Shown one piece after another: positions 43,992 through 51,954 of a DNA stretch of 64,000 bases. Under the pieces are notes generated by a model, which was given only the letters and a program-made list of their open reading frames with translations, was not told the origin of the DNA and ran no database searches. The DNA lies in NCBI RefSeq assembly GCF_001426405.1, contig NZ_LMEP01000006.1, positions 6,876-70,875 on the forward strand. The letters are read 5' to 3'. The position numbers were made by a program, and so were the translations under genes. The stretch comes from Streptomyces sp. Root1304. GTDB lineage: Bacteria > Actinomycetota > Actinomycetes > Streptomycetales > Streptomycetaceae. How positions within the stretch are numbered: the stretch's first letter is position 1; each line of letters begins with the position of its first letter.

Positions 43992-45278
43992 ATGAATAAC
44001 ACGCAGCTCGACATGAAGCGCCTCGCCGCCATGGACGCCGCCCAGGCCACCCGGCTGCTCCGCCGGGTGCGCGAGGAGACCCTCGCCGGCCGGCGGCCGC
44101 CGATCGCTCCCCGCCCCGTCATCGACGCGTCCTGGCAGCGGATGGCCCGGCTCGGCCTCGACCCCGACCAGGGGACGAGCAGCGTGCTGCTCCAGCGGGA
44201 CGAGCTGGAGGAGCGGCGCAGGAGCACCCTCCTGTCCGAGGTCATGCAGACGCTGAGCGGCGGACTCGCCGGCATCGCCGACACCTCGCTCCAGATCATG
44301 GTGGTGACCGACGAGCACGGCCGGGTGCTGTGGCGGCAGGGGAACCTCGCGGTGCTGCGGCAGGCCAACGGGATCTGTCTGGAGGAGGGCGCGGCCTGGA
44401 CCGAGCACACCACCGGCACCAACGCGGTCGGCACGGCGCTCGCCATGGGCAGGGCCGTCCAGGTGCACTCGGCCGAGCACTACGTGCAGGCCCTGCACAA
44501 CTGGACCTGCGCCGCCGCCCCCGTGTACGACCCGCGCGACCGGCGGCTGCTGGGCATCCTGGACGTGAGCGGTCCCGCGTCGACCTTCCATCCGGCGATG
44601 CTGGCGCTGGTCGGTTCGGTGGCCCAGCTCGCCGAGGCCGAGATGCGGGAGCGGCACCGCGGTTCGGTCGAGCGGCTGCGGTCGGTGGCGGCGCCGATCC
44701 TGTGCCGGGTGGGCGGCCGGGCGGTCGCCGTGGACAGCCACGGGTGGACGGCGGCGGTCACCGGTCTCGCGCCGGTGGACCGGATCGCGCTGCCGAAGTC
44801 CTTCCGGGCCGGGCGGGTGTGGCTGCCCTCGCTCGGCGTGTGCGCGGTGGAGCCGCTGCCCGGCGGCTGGCTGCTGCGGGTGGAGGAGGAGAGCCGGCCG
44901 GCGGACCCGGGCACGGAGGCGGCGAGCCGGGTGGTCCTCGACCTGAGCCGGCCGCGCCGCTGGACGGTGGCCGTCTCGGGGGCGGCGGGCAGCTGGCAGC
45001 AGGAGCTGAGCCCCCGGCACGCCGAGCTGCTGTACGTACTGGCGCTGCACCGGGACGGACGGACGGCGGCGGAGCTGGCGGACGACGTCTTCGGGGACCG
45101 CACGCGGACGGTGACCGTACGCGCGGAGATGTCCCGGGTACGCCGGAACCTGGCCGGAGTCCTGGCCCACCGCCCGTACCGCTTCCGCGAGGAGGTGGCG
45201 GTGGAGGTCCTCCGCCCGACCCTCCCGGCGGACCTGCTGCCCCACTCGCTGGCACCGGCGGTACGGGCGGGGGTGTAG
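43992..45278 (+). CDS. GAF-domain regulator (AcoR-like N-terminus, no AAA+ domain)
   Basis: A 428-residue protein. Residues about 75-215 form a GAF sensor like that of AcoR-type activators (LQIMVVTDEHGRVLWRQGNL, GAAWTEHTTGTNAVGTALA, HYVQALHNWTCAAAPVYDP). No Walker A or GAFTGA motif is present, so it is not a sigma-54 activator. The C-terminal 100 residues show a winged-helix-like part (ELSPRHAELLYVLALHRDGR, TVTVRAEMSRVRRNL). ATG at 43992 follows GGGAG by seven bases. It is upstream of the GNAT gene. The signal and target are unknown. In Streptomyces similar proteins lie near alcohol or acetoin genes. Confidence 0.82.
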   Translation: MNNTQLDMKRLAAMDAAQATRLLRRVREETLAGRRPPIAPRPVIDASWQRMARLGLDPDQGTSSVLLQRDELEERRRSTLLSEVMQTLSGGLAGIADTSLQIMVVTDEHGRVLWRQGNLAVLRQANGICLEEGAAWTEHTTGTNAVGTALAMGRAVQVHSAEHYVQALHNWTCAAAPVYDPRDRRLLGILDVSGPASTFHPAMLALVGSVAQLAEAEMRERHRGSVERLRSVAAPILCRVGGRAVAVDSHGWTAAVTGLAPVDRIALPKSFRAGRVWLPSLGVCAVEPLPGGWLLRVEEESRPADPGTEAASRVVLDLSRPRRWTVAVSGAAGSWQQELSPRHAELLYVLALHRDGRTAAELADDVFGDRTRTVTVRAEMSRVRRNLAGVLAHRPYRFREEVAVEVLRPTLPADLLPHSLAPAVRAGV

Positions 45279-45384
45279 GGCCTGTCGCCGGGGACCGACC
45301 CCGGACGTCCATATTCCGGACACCTCCACCCGGTCACTGAACCCCCGGTCGCCGCCCCGCGCGGGCGCATGATGCGATGGGCCC

Positions 45385-45954
45385 ATGAGCATCACTCTCA
45401 CCACGTGGTCCCTCGAACAGACCTCGCCGGCCGACCTGCGGCCCTCCCCCGTCCCCGAGGGCGGCGACATCACCGTCGTGCGGGCCGAGGTCCCGTCGCC
45501 GGAGTACAGCCGCTACCTCTATACGGCCGTCGGCGGCGACATCCGCTGGAACGACCGGCTGCCCCTGACGTACAAGCAGTGGCAGGAGATCGTGGAGAAG
45601 CCGGGCACCGAGACCTGGGTGGCGTACGAGAAGGGGACACCGGCCGGTTACGTGGAGCTGGAGGCGCAGGCCGACGGTGTGGTGGAGATCGTCTACTTCG
45701 GCCTGATCCCGGCCTTCCGGGGGCGCCGGATCGGCGGCCACCTGCTCTCGTACGGTGTCGCGCGGGCCTGGGACCTGGCCGCCCGCTGGCCGGGGCGCGA
45801 GGAGACGAAGCGCGTCTGGGTGCACACCTGCTCCCTCGACGGGCCGCACGCGATGGCCAACTACGAGCGGCGCGGCTTCCGGCTCTTCGACACCAAGGTC
45901 GAGGAGGCCGAGGAGTCGGAGACCCCCGGCCCGTGGCCCGGCGCCTACGCCTGA
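45385..45954 (+). CDS. GNAT-family N-acetyltransferase
   Basis: A 189-residue acetyltransferase. The acetyl-CoA loop is visible as VYFGLIPAFRGRRIGGHLLS (Q/R-x-x-G-x-G/A variant, RGRRIGG) near residue 115, followed by the typical late strand TCSLDGPHAMANYERRGFRLF. The N-terminal strands (ITVVRAEVPSPEYSRYLYTAV) are usual for the group that has the phrase YTAVGGDIRW. Substrate unknown. A perfect terminator hairpin follows the stop, separating it from the sulfur operon. Confidence 0.88.
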   Translation: MSITLTTWSLEQTSPADLRPSPVPEGGDITVVRAEVPSPEYSRYLYTAVGGDIRWNDRLPLTYKQWQEIVEKPGTETWVAYEKGTPAGYVELEAQADGVVEIVYFGLIPAFRGRRIGGHLLSYGVARAWDLAARWPGREETKRVWVHTCSLDGPHAMANYERRGFRLFDTKVEEAEESETPGPWPGAYA

Positions 45955-45985
45955 GCGCACCGCCCGGCACTCTCCCGCACACCCG

Positions 45986-46010
45986 AAGGGGCCCTCATCA
46001 GGGCCCCTTT
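45986..46010 (+). terminator. Terminator hairpin after GNAT gene
   Basis: AAGGGGCCCT (45986-45995) and AGGGCCCCTT (46000-46009) form a perfect 10-bp stem around CATC, followed by a short T-run (TTTCG). It ends the GNAT transcript ahead of the sulfur operon. Confidence 0.8.
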
Positions 46011-46109
46011 CGCGTGACCCAGAACACACCATCTCGCCAAGCGAGACGACTACGTCCGCATCCTGGACGATGCTGGACTGGGTCCAAAGTCCCGTGACAC
46101 GCTTCCGTC

Positions 46110-46193
46110 ATGTCTGGAACTGGAATTGCCTTGGTGAGTCGGCGGCACGTCGACCTCGGCCGCATGTCCAGCGCCATCTGTCCGGCGCGCTGA
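46110..46193 (+). CDS. Cysteine-type leader peptide (RRHVDL family)
   Basis: A 27-codon ORF from ATG 46110, or 19 codons from GTG 46134, ending TGA. It contains SRRHVDLGRMSSAIC, the signature of the small leader peptides (RxxVDL with a late Cys) found ahead of actinobacterial sulfur-assimilation genes. The single Cys codon is near its end, where ribosome stalling at low cysteine could change the RNA fold downstream. GGAAT lies before the GTG; the ATG has little SD. Confidence 0.75.
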   Translation: MSGTGIALVSRRHVDLGRMSSAICPAR

Positions 46194-46264
46194 GAGAACC
46201 AGCACCGCCGCGATCTCCATTCAGCACGACTCTGCCCCGCCCTGCTGCGCACTGACGCGCCACC

Positions 46265-46296
46265 CTCTGACCTGAGCGCGAGTGTGCAGGTCAGAG
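46265..46296 (+). promoter_or_regulatory. Hairpin in 5' leader of sulfite reductase
   Basis: CTCTGACCTG (46265-46274) pairs perfectly with CAGGTCAGAG (46287-46296) around a 12-base loop. It lies 72 bases past the leader peptide stop and 34 bases before the sulfite reductase start; a candidate attenuator or ribosome-access structure. Confidence 0.6.
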
Positions 46297-46329
46297 CCGC
46301 CCTCTCGCAGTCCCGAAGGACAAGACGCC

Positions 46330-48027
46330 ATGGCCGCCACCCCGGAAAACCCCACCCCAGCCGCCGCACGCCGCAAGACCGGGCGCCACCGTGGCGAGGG
46401 TCAGTGGGCCGTGGGGCACTTCACCCCGCTGAACGGCAATGAGCAGTTCAAGAAGGACGACGACGGTCTCAATGTACGGACACGTATTGAGACGGTCTAC
46501 TCGAAGCAGGGTTTCGACTCCATCGACCCCAACGACCTGCGCGGACGCATGCGCTGGTGGGGCCTCTACACCCAGCGCAAGCAGGGTCTGGACGGCACCA
46601 AGACGGGTGTCCTGGAGCCGGAGGAGCTGGACGACGAGTACTTCATGCTCCGCGTCCGTATCGACGGCGGCCGGCTGACCACCGACCAGCTCCGCGTGAT
46701 CGGCGAGATCTCCGAGGAGTTCGCCCGGGGCACCGCCGACATCACGGACCGGCAGAACGTCCAGTTCCACTGGATCCGCATCGAGGACGTCCCCGAGATC
46801 TGGAACCGCCTGGAGACGGTCGGCCTGTCCACCACCGAGGCCTGCGGTGACACCCCGCGTGTCATCCTCGGCTCCCCGGTGGCCGGTATCGCCGCCGACG
46901 AGATCATCGACGGCACCCCCGCCATCGACGAGATCCAGCGTCGGATCGTGGGCAACAAGGACTTCTCCAACCTGCCCCGCAAGTTCAAGTCCGCGGTCTC
47001 CGGCTCGCCGCAGCTCGACGTGGCGCACGAGATCAACGACATCGCCTTCGTCGGCGTGCGCCACCCGGAGCACGGCCCCGGCTTCGACGTCTGGGTCGGC
47101 GGCGGTCTCTCCACCAACCCCAAGCTCGGCGTCCGCCTCGGCACCTGGGTCTCGCTCGACGAGGTCCCGGACGTCTACGAGGGCGTCATCTCGATCTTCC
47201 GCGACTACGGATACCGCCGGCTGCGCAACCGCGCCCGCCTGAAGTTCCTCGTCGCCGACTGGGGCCCGGAGAAGTTCCGCCAGGTCCTGGAGGACGAGTA
47301 CCTCCAGCGCAAGCTGACCGACGGCCCCGCCCCCGAGCAGCCCGCGGGCCAGTGGCGCGACCACATGGGTGTGCACCGGCAGAACGACGGCCTGTACTAC
47401 ATCGGCTTCGCCCCGCGCGTGGGCCGGGTCGACGGCGCCACCCTCACCAAGATCGCCGGCCTGGCCGAGCAGCACGGCTCCGGCCGGCTGCGCACCACCG
47501 CGGACCAGAAGATGATCCTCCTCGACATCGAGGAGGACCGGATCGAATCGGCGGTCTCGGCCCTGGAGGCCCTCGACCTGCGGGTGAACCCCACCCCGTT
47601 CCGGCGCGGCACGATGGCCTGCACCGGCATCGAGTTCTGCAAGCTCGCGATCGTCGAGACCAAGGCGCGCGGCGCCTCGCTCATCGACGAACTGGAGCGC
47701 CGCATCCCGGAGTTCGACGAGCCGCTGACGATCAACATCAACGGCTGCCCGAACGCCTGCGCCCGCATCCAGGTCGCGGACATCGGCCTCAAGGGCCAGC
47801 TGGTCCTGGACGACGAGGGCAACCGCGTCGAGGGCTACCAGGTCCACCTGGGCGGCGCCCTCGGCCTGGAGGCCGGCTTCGGCCGCAAGGTCCGCGGCCT
47901 CAAGGTCACCGCGGCCGAGCTCCCGGACTACGTCGAGCGGGTCCTCAAGCGCTTCCAGGCGGAGCGCGAGGACGGCGAGCGCTTCGCCACCTGGACCGCC
48001 CGCGCCTCGGAGGAGTCCCTCTCATGA
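46330..48027 (+). CDS. Ferredoxin-type assimilatory sulfite reductase
   Basis: A 565-residue sirohaem and [4Fe-4S] enzyme reducing sulfite to sulfide with ferredoxin. The cluster Cys are at 431 and 437 (CTGIEFC) and 473 and 477 (CPNAC). Tyr80 (RWWGLYTQRKQG) and Cys172 (TTEACGDTPR) are at the spacing of the covalent Tyr-Cys pair of M. tuberculosis NirA/SirA, which supports sulfite over nitrite. The ATG at 46330 follows GAAGGA. It opens the sulfur operon and overlaps the next gene by ATGA. Other genes for sulfate activation, sulfonate import and sirohaem assembly follow, so its role is secure. Confidence 0.93.
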   Translation: MAATPENPTPAAARRKTGRHRGEGQWAVGHFTPLNGNEQFKKDDDGLNVRTRIETVYSKQGFDSIDPNDLRGRMRWWGLYTQRKQGLDGTKTGVLEPEELDDEYFMLRVRIDGGRLTTDQLRVIGEISEEFARGTADITDRQNVQFHWIRIEDVPEIWNRLETVGLSTTEACGDTPRVILGSPVAGIAADEIIDGTPAIDEIQRRIVGNKDFSNLPRKFKSAVSGSPQLDVAHEINDIAFVGVRHPEHGPGFDVWVGGGLSTNPKLGVRLGTWVSLDEVPDVYEGVISIFRDYGYRRLRNRARLKFLVADWGPEKFRQVLEDEYLQRKLTDGPAPEQPAGQWRDHMGVHRQNDGLYYIGFAPRVGRVDGATLTKIAGLAEQHGSGRLRTTADQKMILLDIEEDRIESAVSALEALDLRVNPTPFRRGTMACTGIEFCKLAIVETKARGASLIDELERRIPEFDEPLTININGCPNACARIQVADIGLKGQLVLDDEGNRVEGYQVHLGGALGLEAGFGRKVRGLKVTAAELPDYVERVLKRFQAEREDGERFATWTARASEESLS

Positions 48028-48203
48028 GCGAGCGCGCCGCACCGTTCCACTGCCCCTACTGCGGCGACGAGGACCTGCGTCCCAACGAGCAGGGCCACGG
48101 CGCCTGGGAATGCGCCTCGTGCAGCCGAGCCTTCCAGCTGAAGTTCCTGGGGCTCCTCGCCCCGGCGACTTCGGGCAACACCCCTGGGAGGGAAGAGATA
48201 TGA
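48024..48203 (+). CDS. Small zinc-ribbon protein of the sulfur operon
   Basis: A 59-residue protein with two CxxC pairs: FHCPYCGDEDLRP and WECASCSRAFQLKF, the pattern of a rubredoxin-like zinc ribbon. It may bind Zn or Fe. It starts at ATG inside the sulfite reductase stop (ATGA) and its own stop overlaps the cysH start (ATGA). In actinobacteria a protein of this kind is regularly found between these two genes; the function is not known, perhaps as a partner of sulfite or APS reductase. Confidence 0.85.
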   Translation: MSERAAPFHCPYCGDEDLRPNEQGHGAWECASCSRAFQLKFLGLLAPATSGNTPGREEI

Positions 48204-48922
48204 CGACCACTCAAGACGATCAGGGCCAGGACGCCACCGCGGCCGACCTCAAGGCACTCGCCGAGCAGGCCGGCCGCGACCTGGAGGACGCTTCTCCGCT
48301 GGAGATCATCCGCTGGGCCGTGGGCACCTTCGGCGCGGACTTCTGTGTCACCTCCTCCATGGAGGACGCGGTCGTCGCCCACCTCGCCTCGCGCGTGAAG
48401 CCCGGCGTGGACGTCGTCTTCCTCGACACCGGCTACCACTTCGAGGAGACCATCGGCACCCGCGACGCCGTGGACGCCGTGATGGACGTCCACGTCATCA
48501 CCCTGACCCCGCGTCAGACCGTGGCCGAGCAGGACGCCGAGTACGGTCCCCGGCTCCACGACCGCGACCCCGACCTGTGCTGCGCACTGCGCAAGGTCAA
48601 GCCGCTCGAAGAGGGCCTGACCCGGTACCGCGCCTGGGCGACCGGCCTGCGCCGCGACGAGTCCCCGACCCGGGCGAACACCCCGGTCGTCGGCTGGGAC
48701 GAGAAGCGGCGGAAGGTCAAGGTCTCCCCCATCGCCCGCTGGACGCAGGACGACGTCGACGCCTACGTCACCGAGCACGGTGTCCTCACCAACCCGCTCC
48801 TCATGGACGGGTACGCCTCCGTCGGCTGCGCCCCCTGCACCCGCCGCGTCGAGGCGGGCGAGGACGCCCGCGCCGGACGCTGGGCGGGACGGGCCAAGTC
48901 CGAATGCGGACTGCACGGATGA
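48200..48922 (+). CDS. cysH: Adenylylsulfate (APS) reductase CysH
   Basis: A 240-residue thioredoxin-dependent reductase converting adenylylsulfate (or PAPS) to sulfite. The cluster Cys pairs C127-C128 (DLCCALRKV) and C210-x2-C213 (GCAPCTRR) show the [4Fe-4S] form typical of APS use; the C-terminal catalytic Cys236 is in ECGLHG. The N-terminal PP-loop-like site FCVTSSMEDAVVAHLAS is present. GGGAGGGAAGAG upstream of ATG 48200 supports the start. The neighbour cysC makes PAPS; if CysH uses APS, that kinase serves other needs or a branched path. Confidence 0.93.
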   Translation: MTTTQDDQGQDATAADLKALAEQAGRDLEDASPLEIIRWAVGTFGADFCVTSSMEDAVVAHLASRVKPGVDVVFLDTGYHFEETIGTRDAVDAVMDVHVITLTPRQTVAEQDAEYGPRLHDRDPDLCCALRKVKPLEEGLTRYRAWATGLRRDESPTRANTPVVGWDEKRRKVKVSPIARWTQDDVDAYVTEHGVLTNPLLMDGYASVGCAPCTRRVEAGEDARAGRWAGRAKSECGLHG

Positions 48923-49485
48923 CGGACACTCAGGAAGTTCAGGAGAAGCACGTGACGGGTGCCACCATCTGGCTCACCGGCCTGCCGAGCGCCGGCAAGA
49001 CCACCATCGCGTACGAGCTGGCAGGACGCCTCCGCGAGGAGGGCCACCGGGTCGAGGTGCTCGACGGCGACGAGATCCGCGAGTTCCTCTCCGCGGGCCT
49101 CGGCTTCACCCGTGAGGACCGGCACACCAACGTGCAGCGCATCGGCTTCGTCGCGGAACTGCTCGCCTCCAACGGCGTGAAGGTCCTCGTCCCCGTCATC
49201 GCGCCCTACGAGGACAGCCGCGAGGCGGTCCGCAAGCGCCACGCCGCGGAGGGCACCCCGTACGTCGAGGTGCACGTCGCCACCCCGGTGGACGTCTGCT
49301 CCGTCCGCGACGTGAAGGGGCTCTACGCCAAGCAGGCCGCGGGCGAGATCAGCGGCCTCACCGGCGTCGACGACCCCTACGACGAGCCGCGCAACCCCGA
49401 TCTCCGGATCGAGTCCCACACCCAGACCGTGCAGGAGTCGGCAGCGACGCTCCACGCGCTGCTCACCGAGAGGGGCCTCGCATGA
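48919..49485 (+). CDS. cysC: Adenylylsulfate kinase CysC
   Basis: A 188-residue kinase making PAPS from APS and ATP. Walker A is GLPSAGKTT at about 21-29, then the substrate loops GDEIREFLSAGLGFTREDRH, NVQRIGFVAELLASNGV, and DVKGLYAKQAAGEI; all are family-typical. The phosphate-carrying Ser in S-A-G-K-T is intact. ATG overlaps the cysH stop by ATGA, and its stop overlaps cysD by ATGA. It is cytoplasmic and acts in sulfate activation. Confidence 0.93.
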   Translation: MTDTQEVQEKHVTGATIWLTGLPSAGKTTIAYELAGRLREEGHRVEVLDGDEIREFLSAGLGFTREDRHTNVQRIGFVAELLASNGVKVLVPVIAPYEDSREAVRKRHAAEGTPYVEVHVATPVDVCSVRDVKGLYAKQAAGEISGLTGVDDPYDEPRNPDLRIESHTQTVQESAATLHALLTERGLA

Positions 49486-50417
49486 CGACCGTCGCTCATG
49501 TTCACGACACCACGGACAGCCCGTTCGCGCTGTCGCACCTCGACTCCCTGGAGTCCGAGGCCGTCCACATCTTCCGTGAGGTGGCGGGCGAGTTCGAGCG
49601 GCCGGTGATCCTCTTCTCCGGCGGCAAGGACTCGATCGTCATGCTGCACCTGGCGCTGAAGGCCTTCGCTCCGGCGCCGGTCCCCTTCACGCTGCTTCAC
49701 GTCGACACCGGGCACAACTTCCCCGAGGTCCTGGAGTACCGCGACCGCGTCGTCGCCCGGCACGGGCTGCGGCTGCACGTCGCCTCCGTGCAGGAGTACA
49801 TCGACGCCGGCAAGCTCCGCGAGCGCCCCGACGGCACCCGCAACCCGCTGCAGACCGTCCCGCTCACCGAGGCGATCCAGCAGCACCGCTTCGACGCCGT
49901 CTTCGGCGGCGGCCGCCGCGACGAGGAGAAGGCCCGCGCCAAGGAGCGGGTGTTCTCGCTGCGCGACGAGTTCTCGCAGTGGGACCCCCGCCGCCAGCGC
50001 CCCGAGCTGTGGCAGCTCTACAACGGCCGCCACGCGCCCGGTGAGCACGTCCGCGTCTTCCCGCTCTCCAACTGGACCGAGCTGGACGTCTGGCAGTACA
50101 TCCAGCGCGAGAAGATCGAACTCCCGCAGATCTACTTCGCCCACGAGCGCGAGGTGTTCTCCCGCAGCGGCATGTGGCTGACGGCCGGCGAGTGGGGCGG
50201 CCCCAAGGAGTCCGAGACCACGGAGAAGCGGCTGGTCCGCTACCGCACCGTCGGCGACATGTCCTGCACCGGCGCCGTCGACTCCGACGCCGCCACGCTC
50301 GACGCCGTCATCGCCGAGATCGCCGCCTCCCGGCTCACCGAGCGGGGCGCGACCCGCGCCGACGACAAGATGTCCGAGGCCGCGATGGAAGACCGCAAGC
50401 GCGAAGGGTACTTCTAA
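49482..50417 (+). CDS. cysD: Sulfate adenylyltransferase subunit CysD
   Basis: A 311-residue small subunit that makes APS from ATP and sulfate. The PP-loop is VILFSGGKDSIVMLHLALKA; GGRRDEEKARAKER, FPLSNWTELDVWQYI and RYRTVGDMSCTGAVDSDA are diagnostic of CysD. It works as a heterodimer with CysN, whose GTPase drives the reaction. Its ATG overlaps the cysC stop, and TAATG joins it to cysN (one shared base). N-terminal DTTDSPFALSHLDSLESEAV is normal for the family. Confidence 0.95.
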   Translation: MTTVAHVHDTTDSPFALSHLDSLESEAVHIFREVAGEFERPVILFSGGKDSIVMLHLALKAFAPAPVPFTLLHVDTGHNFPEVLEYRDRVVARHGLRLHVASVQEYIDAGKLRERPDGTRNPLQTVPLTEAIQQHRFDAVFGGGRRDEEKARAKERVFSLRDEFSQWDPRRQRPELWQLYNGRHAPGEHVRVFPLSNWTELDVWQYIQREKIELPQIYFAHEREVFSRSGMWLTAGEWGGPKESETTEKRLVRYRTVGDMSCTGAVDSDAATLDAVIAEIAASRLTERGATRADDKMSEAAMEDRKREGYF

Positions 50418-51760
50418 TGAGCACGTCCACCGAGCAGCTGTCCGACCAGCTGGCGGCCACCACCCTGCTGCGTTTCGCCACCGCCGGCTCCGTCGACGAC
50501 GGCAAGTCCACCCTGGTGGGCCGGCTGCTGCACGACTCCAAGTCGGTCCTCGCCGACCAGCTGGAGGCCGTGGAGCACGCCTCGCGCTCCCGCGGCCAGG
50601 AGGCGCCCGACCTGGCGCTCCTCACCGACGGACTGCGGGCCGAGCGCGAGCAGGGCATCACCATCGACGTGGCGTACCGCTACTTCGCGACGCCCCGCCG
50701 CCGGTTCATCCTCGCCGACACCCCCGGGCACGTGCAGTACACCCGGAACATGGTGACCGGCGCGTCCACCGCCGAGCTGGCCGTGGTCCTGGTCGACGCC
50801 CGCAACGGCGTCGTCGAGCAGACCCGCCGGCACGCCGCCGTCGCCGCGCTGCTGCGCGTCCCGCACGTGGTGCTGGCCGTGAACAAGATGGACCTGGTCG
50901 ACTACCGGGAGCCCGTCTTCGCCGCCATCGCGGAGGAGTTCACGGCGTACGCCTCCGAGCTCGGCGTCCCGGAGATCACCGCGATCCCGATCTCGGCGCT
51001 CGCCGGCGACAACGTCGTGGAGCCGTCCGCGAACATGGACTGGTACGGCGGCCCGACGGTCCTGGAGCACCTGGAGACCGTCCCGGTCAGCCACGACCTG
51101 ACGGCCTGCCACGCGCGCTTCCCCGTGCAGTACGTGATCCGCCCGCAGACCGCCGAGCACCCCGACTACCGGGGTTACGCCGGTCAGATCGCCGCCGGTG
51201 CCTTCCGGGTCGGCGAGCAGGTCACCGTGCTGCCCTCGGGGAAGACCTCCACGGTCACCGGGATCGACGCGCTCGGCGAGGCCGTGGACATCGCCTGGGC
51301 CCCGCAGTCGGTCACCCTCCGGCTCGCGGACGACATCGACATCTCGCGCGGCGACCTGCTCGCCCCGAGCGGTGACGCCCCGGCGACCACCCAGGACATC
51401 GAGGCGACCGTCTGCCACGTGGCGGACCGGGCGCTCTCCGTCGGCCAGCGGGTGCTGCTCAAGCACACCACCCGCACGGTCAAGGCGATCGTCAAGGAGA
51501 TCCCCTCGCGGCTGACCCTGGACGACCTCTCCCAGCACCCGAACCCGGGTCAGCTGGTCGCCAACGACATCGGCCGGGTCGTGGTGCGCACCGCCGAGCC
51601 GCTCGCGCTGGACGCGTACGCCGACTCGCGCCGCACCGGTTCGTTCCTGCTGATCGACCCGGCGGACGGCACCACGCTGGCGGCGGGCATGGCGGGCGAG
51701 TCCTTCGCCACCGCCAAGGCCGTCGCGGTCGTCGAGGACGAGGAAGGGTGGGACTTCTGA
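50417..51760 (+). CDS. cysN: Sulfate adenylyltransferase GTPase subunit CysN
   Basis: A 447-residue GTPase of the EF-Tu-like class. G1 is GSVDDGKSTLVGRLLHDSK, switch II is ADTPGHVQYTRNMVTGAS, and G4 is NKMDLVDY. Two beta-barrel domains follow (QYVIRPQTAEHPDYRGYAGQ, VLPSGKTSTVTGIDALG). There is no fused kinase, which fits the separate CysC. ATG 50417 shares one base with the cysD TAA. The stop TGA shares its last base with the ATG of the small ORF after it. Confidence 0.95.
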   Translation: MSTSTEQLSDQLAATTLLRFATAGSVDDGKSTLVGRLLHDSKSVLADQLEAVEHASRSRGQEAPDLALLTDGLRAEREQGITIDVAYRYFATPRRRFILADTPGHVQYTRNMVTGASTAELAVVLVDARNGVVEQTRRHAAVAALLRVPHVVLAVNKMDLVDYREPVFAAIAEEFTAYASELGVPEITAIPISALAGDNVVEPSANMDWYGGPTVLEHLETVPVSHDLTACHARFPVQYVIRPQTAEHPDYRGYAGQIAAGAFRVGEQVTVLPSGKTSTVTGIDALGEAVDIAWAPQSVTLRLADDIDISRGDLLAPSGDAPATTQDIEATVCHVADRALSVGQRVLLKHTTRTVKAIVKEIPSRLTLDDLSQHPNPGQLVANDIGRVVVRTAEPLALDAYADSRRTGSFLLIDPADGTTLAAGMAGESFATAKAVAVVEDEEGWDF

Positions 51761-51861
51761 TGAGCGAGAACGTCTACGCCACCTTCGCGAAGGAGGGCGG
51801 CCGGGTGGGCTCCGGTGCCCTCGGTGCGGGCATGGGAGGCGTCGCGCGATGTGCGTGCTGA
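51760..51861 (+). CDS. Small Cys-ending ORF, candidate cysteine leader
   Basis: A 33-codon ORF whose ATG shares one base with the cysN stop (TGATG), continuing the chain of coupled genes. It begins MSENVYATFAKEGGRVGSG, has a Gly/Ala-rich middle and ends GGVARCAC then TGA: two Cys codons in its last three. A perfect 9-base inverted repeat (51868-51887) starts 6 bases after the stop. The layout, with Cys codons then hairpin, is what a cysteine-responsive attenuator would look like. A second overlapping ORF (ATG 51849 to TGA 51935, 28 codons, Arg-rich) reads another frame and lowers certainty about which is made. Confidence 0.6.
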   Translation: MSENVYATFAKEGGRVGSGALGAGMGGVARCAC

Positions 51862-51867
51862 CCTCGA

Positions 51868-51887
51868 CGCGCCGCGTGCGCGGCGCG
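51868..51887 (+). promoter_or_regulatory. Hairpin after Cys-ending ORF
   Basis: CGCGCCGCG (51868-51876) and CGCGGCGCG (51879-51887) are exact reverse complements with TG between them. It is placed between the small ORF and the sulfonate binding protein, so it could work as an attenuator or protect the upstream mRNA. Confidence 0.6.
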
Positions 51888-51954
51888 ACCCCGCTCCACC
51901 CCGAACGACATAGACGCAGACTTCGAAAACGCTGAATCGAGGGGAAAACCTCCC

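Larger units (their letters stand above)
46011..46329 (+). promoter_or_regulatory. Sulfur operon control and leader region
   Basis: A 319-base stretch before the sulfite reductase. It contains, in order, a small palindrome TCTCGCCAAGCGAGA (46032-46046), a leader peptide ORF (46110-46193) and a perfect 10-bp hairpin (46265-46296). A promoter is expected between 46046 and 46110; I could not assign -35/-10 boxes. The leader peptide and hairpin point to attenuation of the operon by cysteine or translation state. Confidence 0.65.

Noticed and set aside
51849..51935. Overlapping 28-codon Arg-rich ORF starting ATG at 51849
   Set aside because: It has no ribosome site of its own and lacks the RxxVDL signature; the coupled Cys-ending ORF is better supported.
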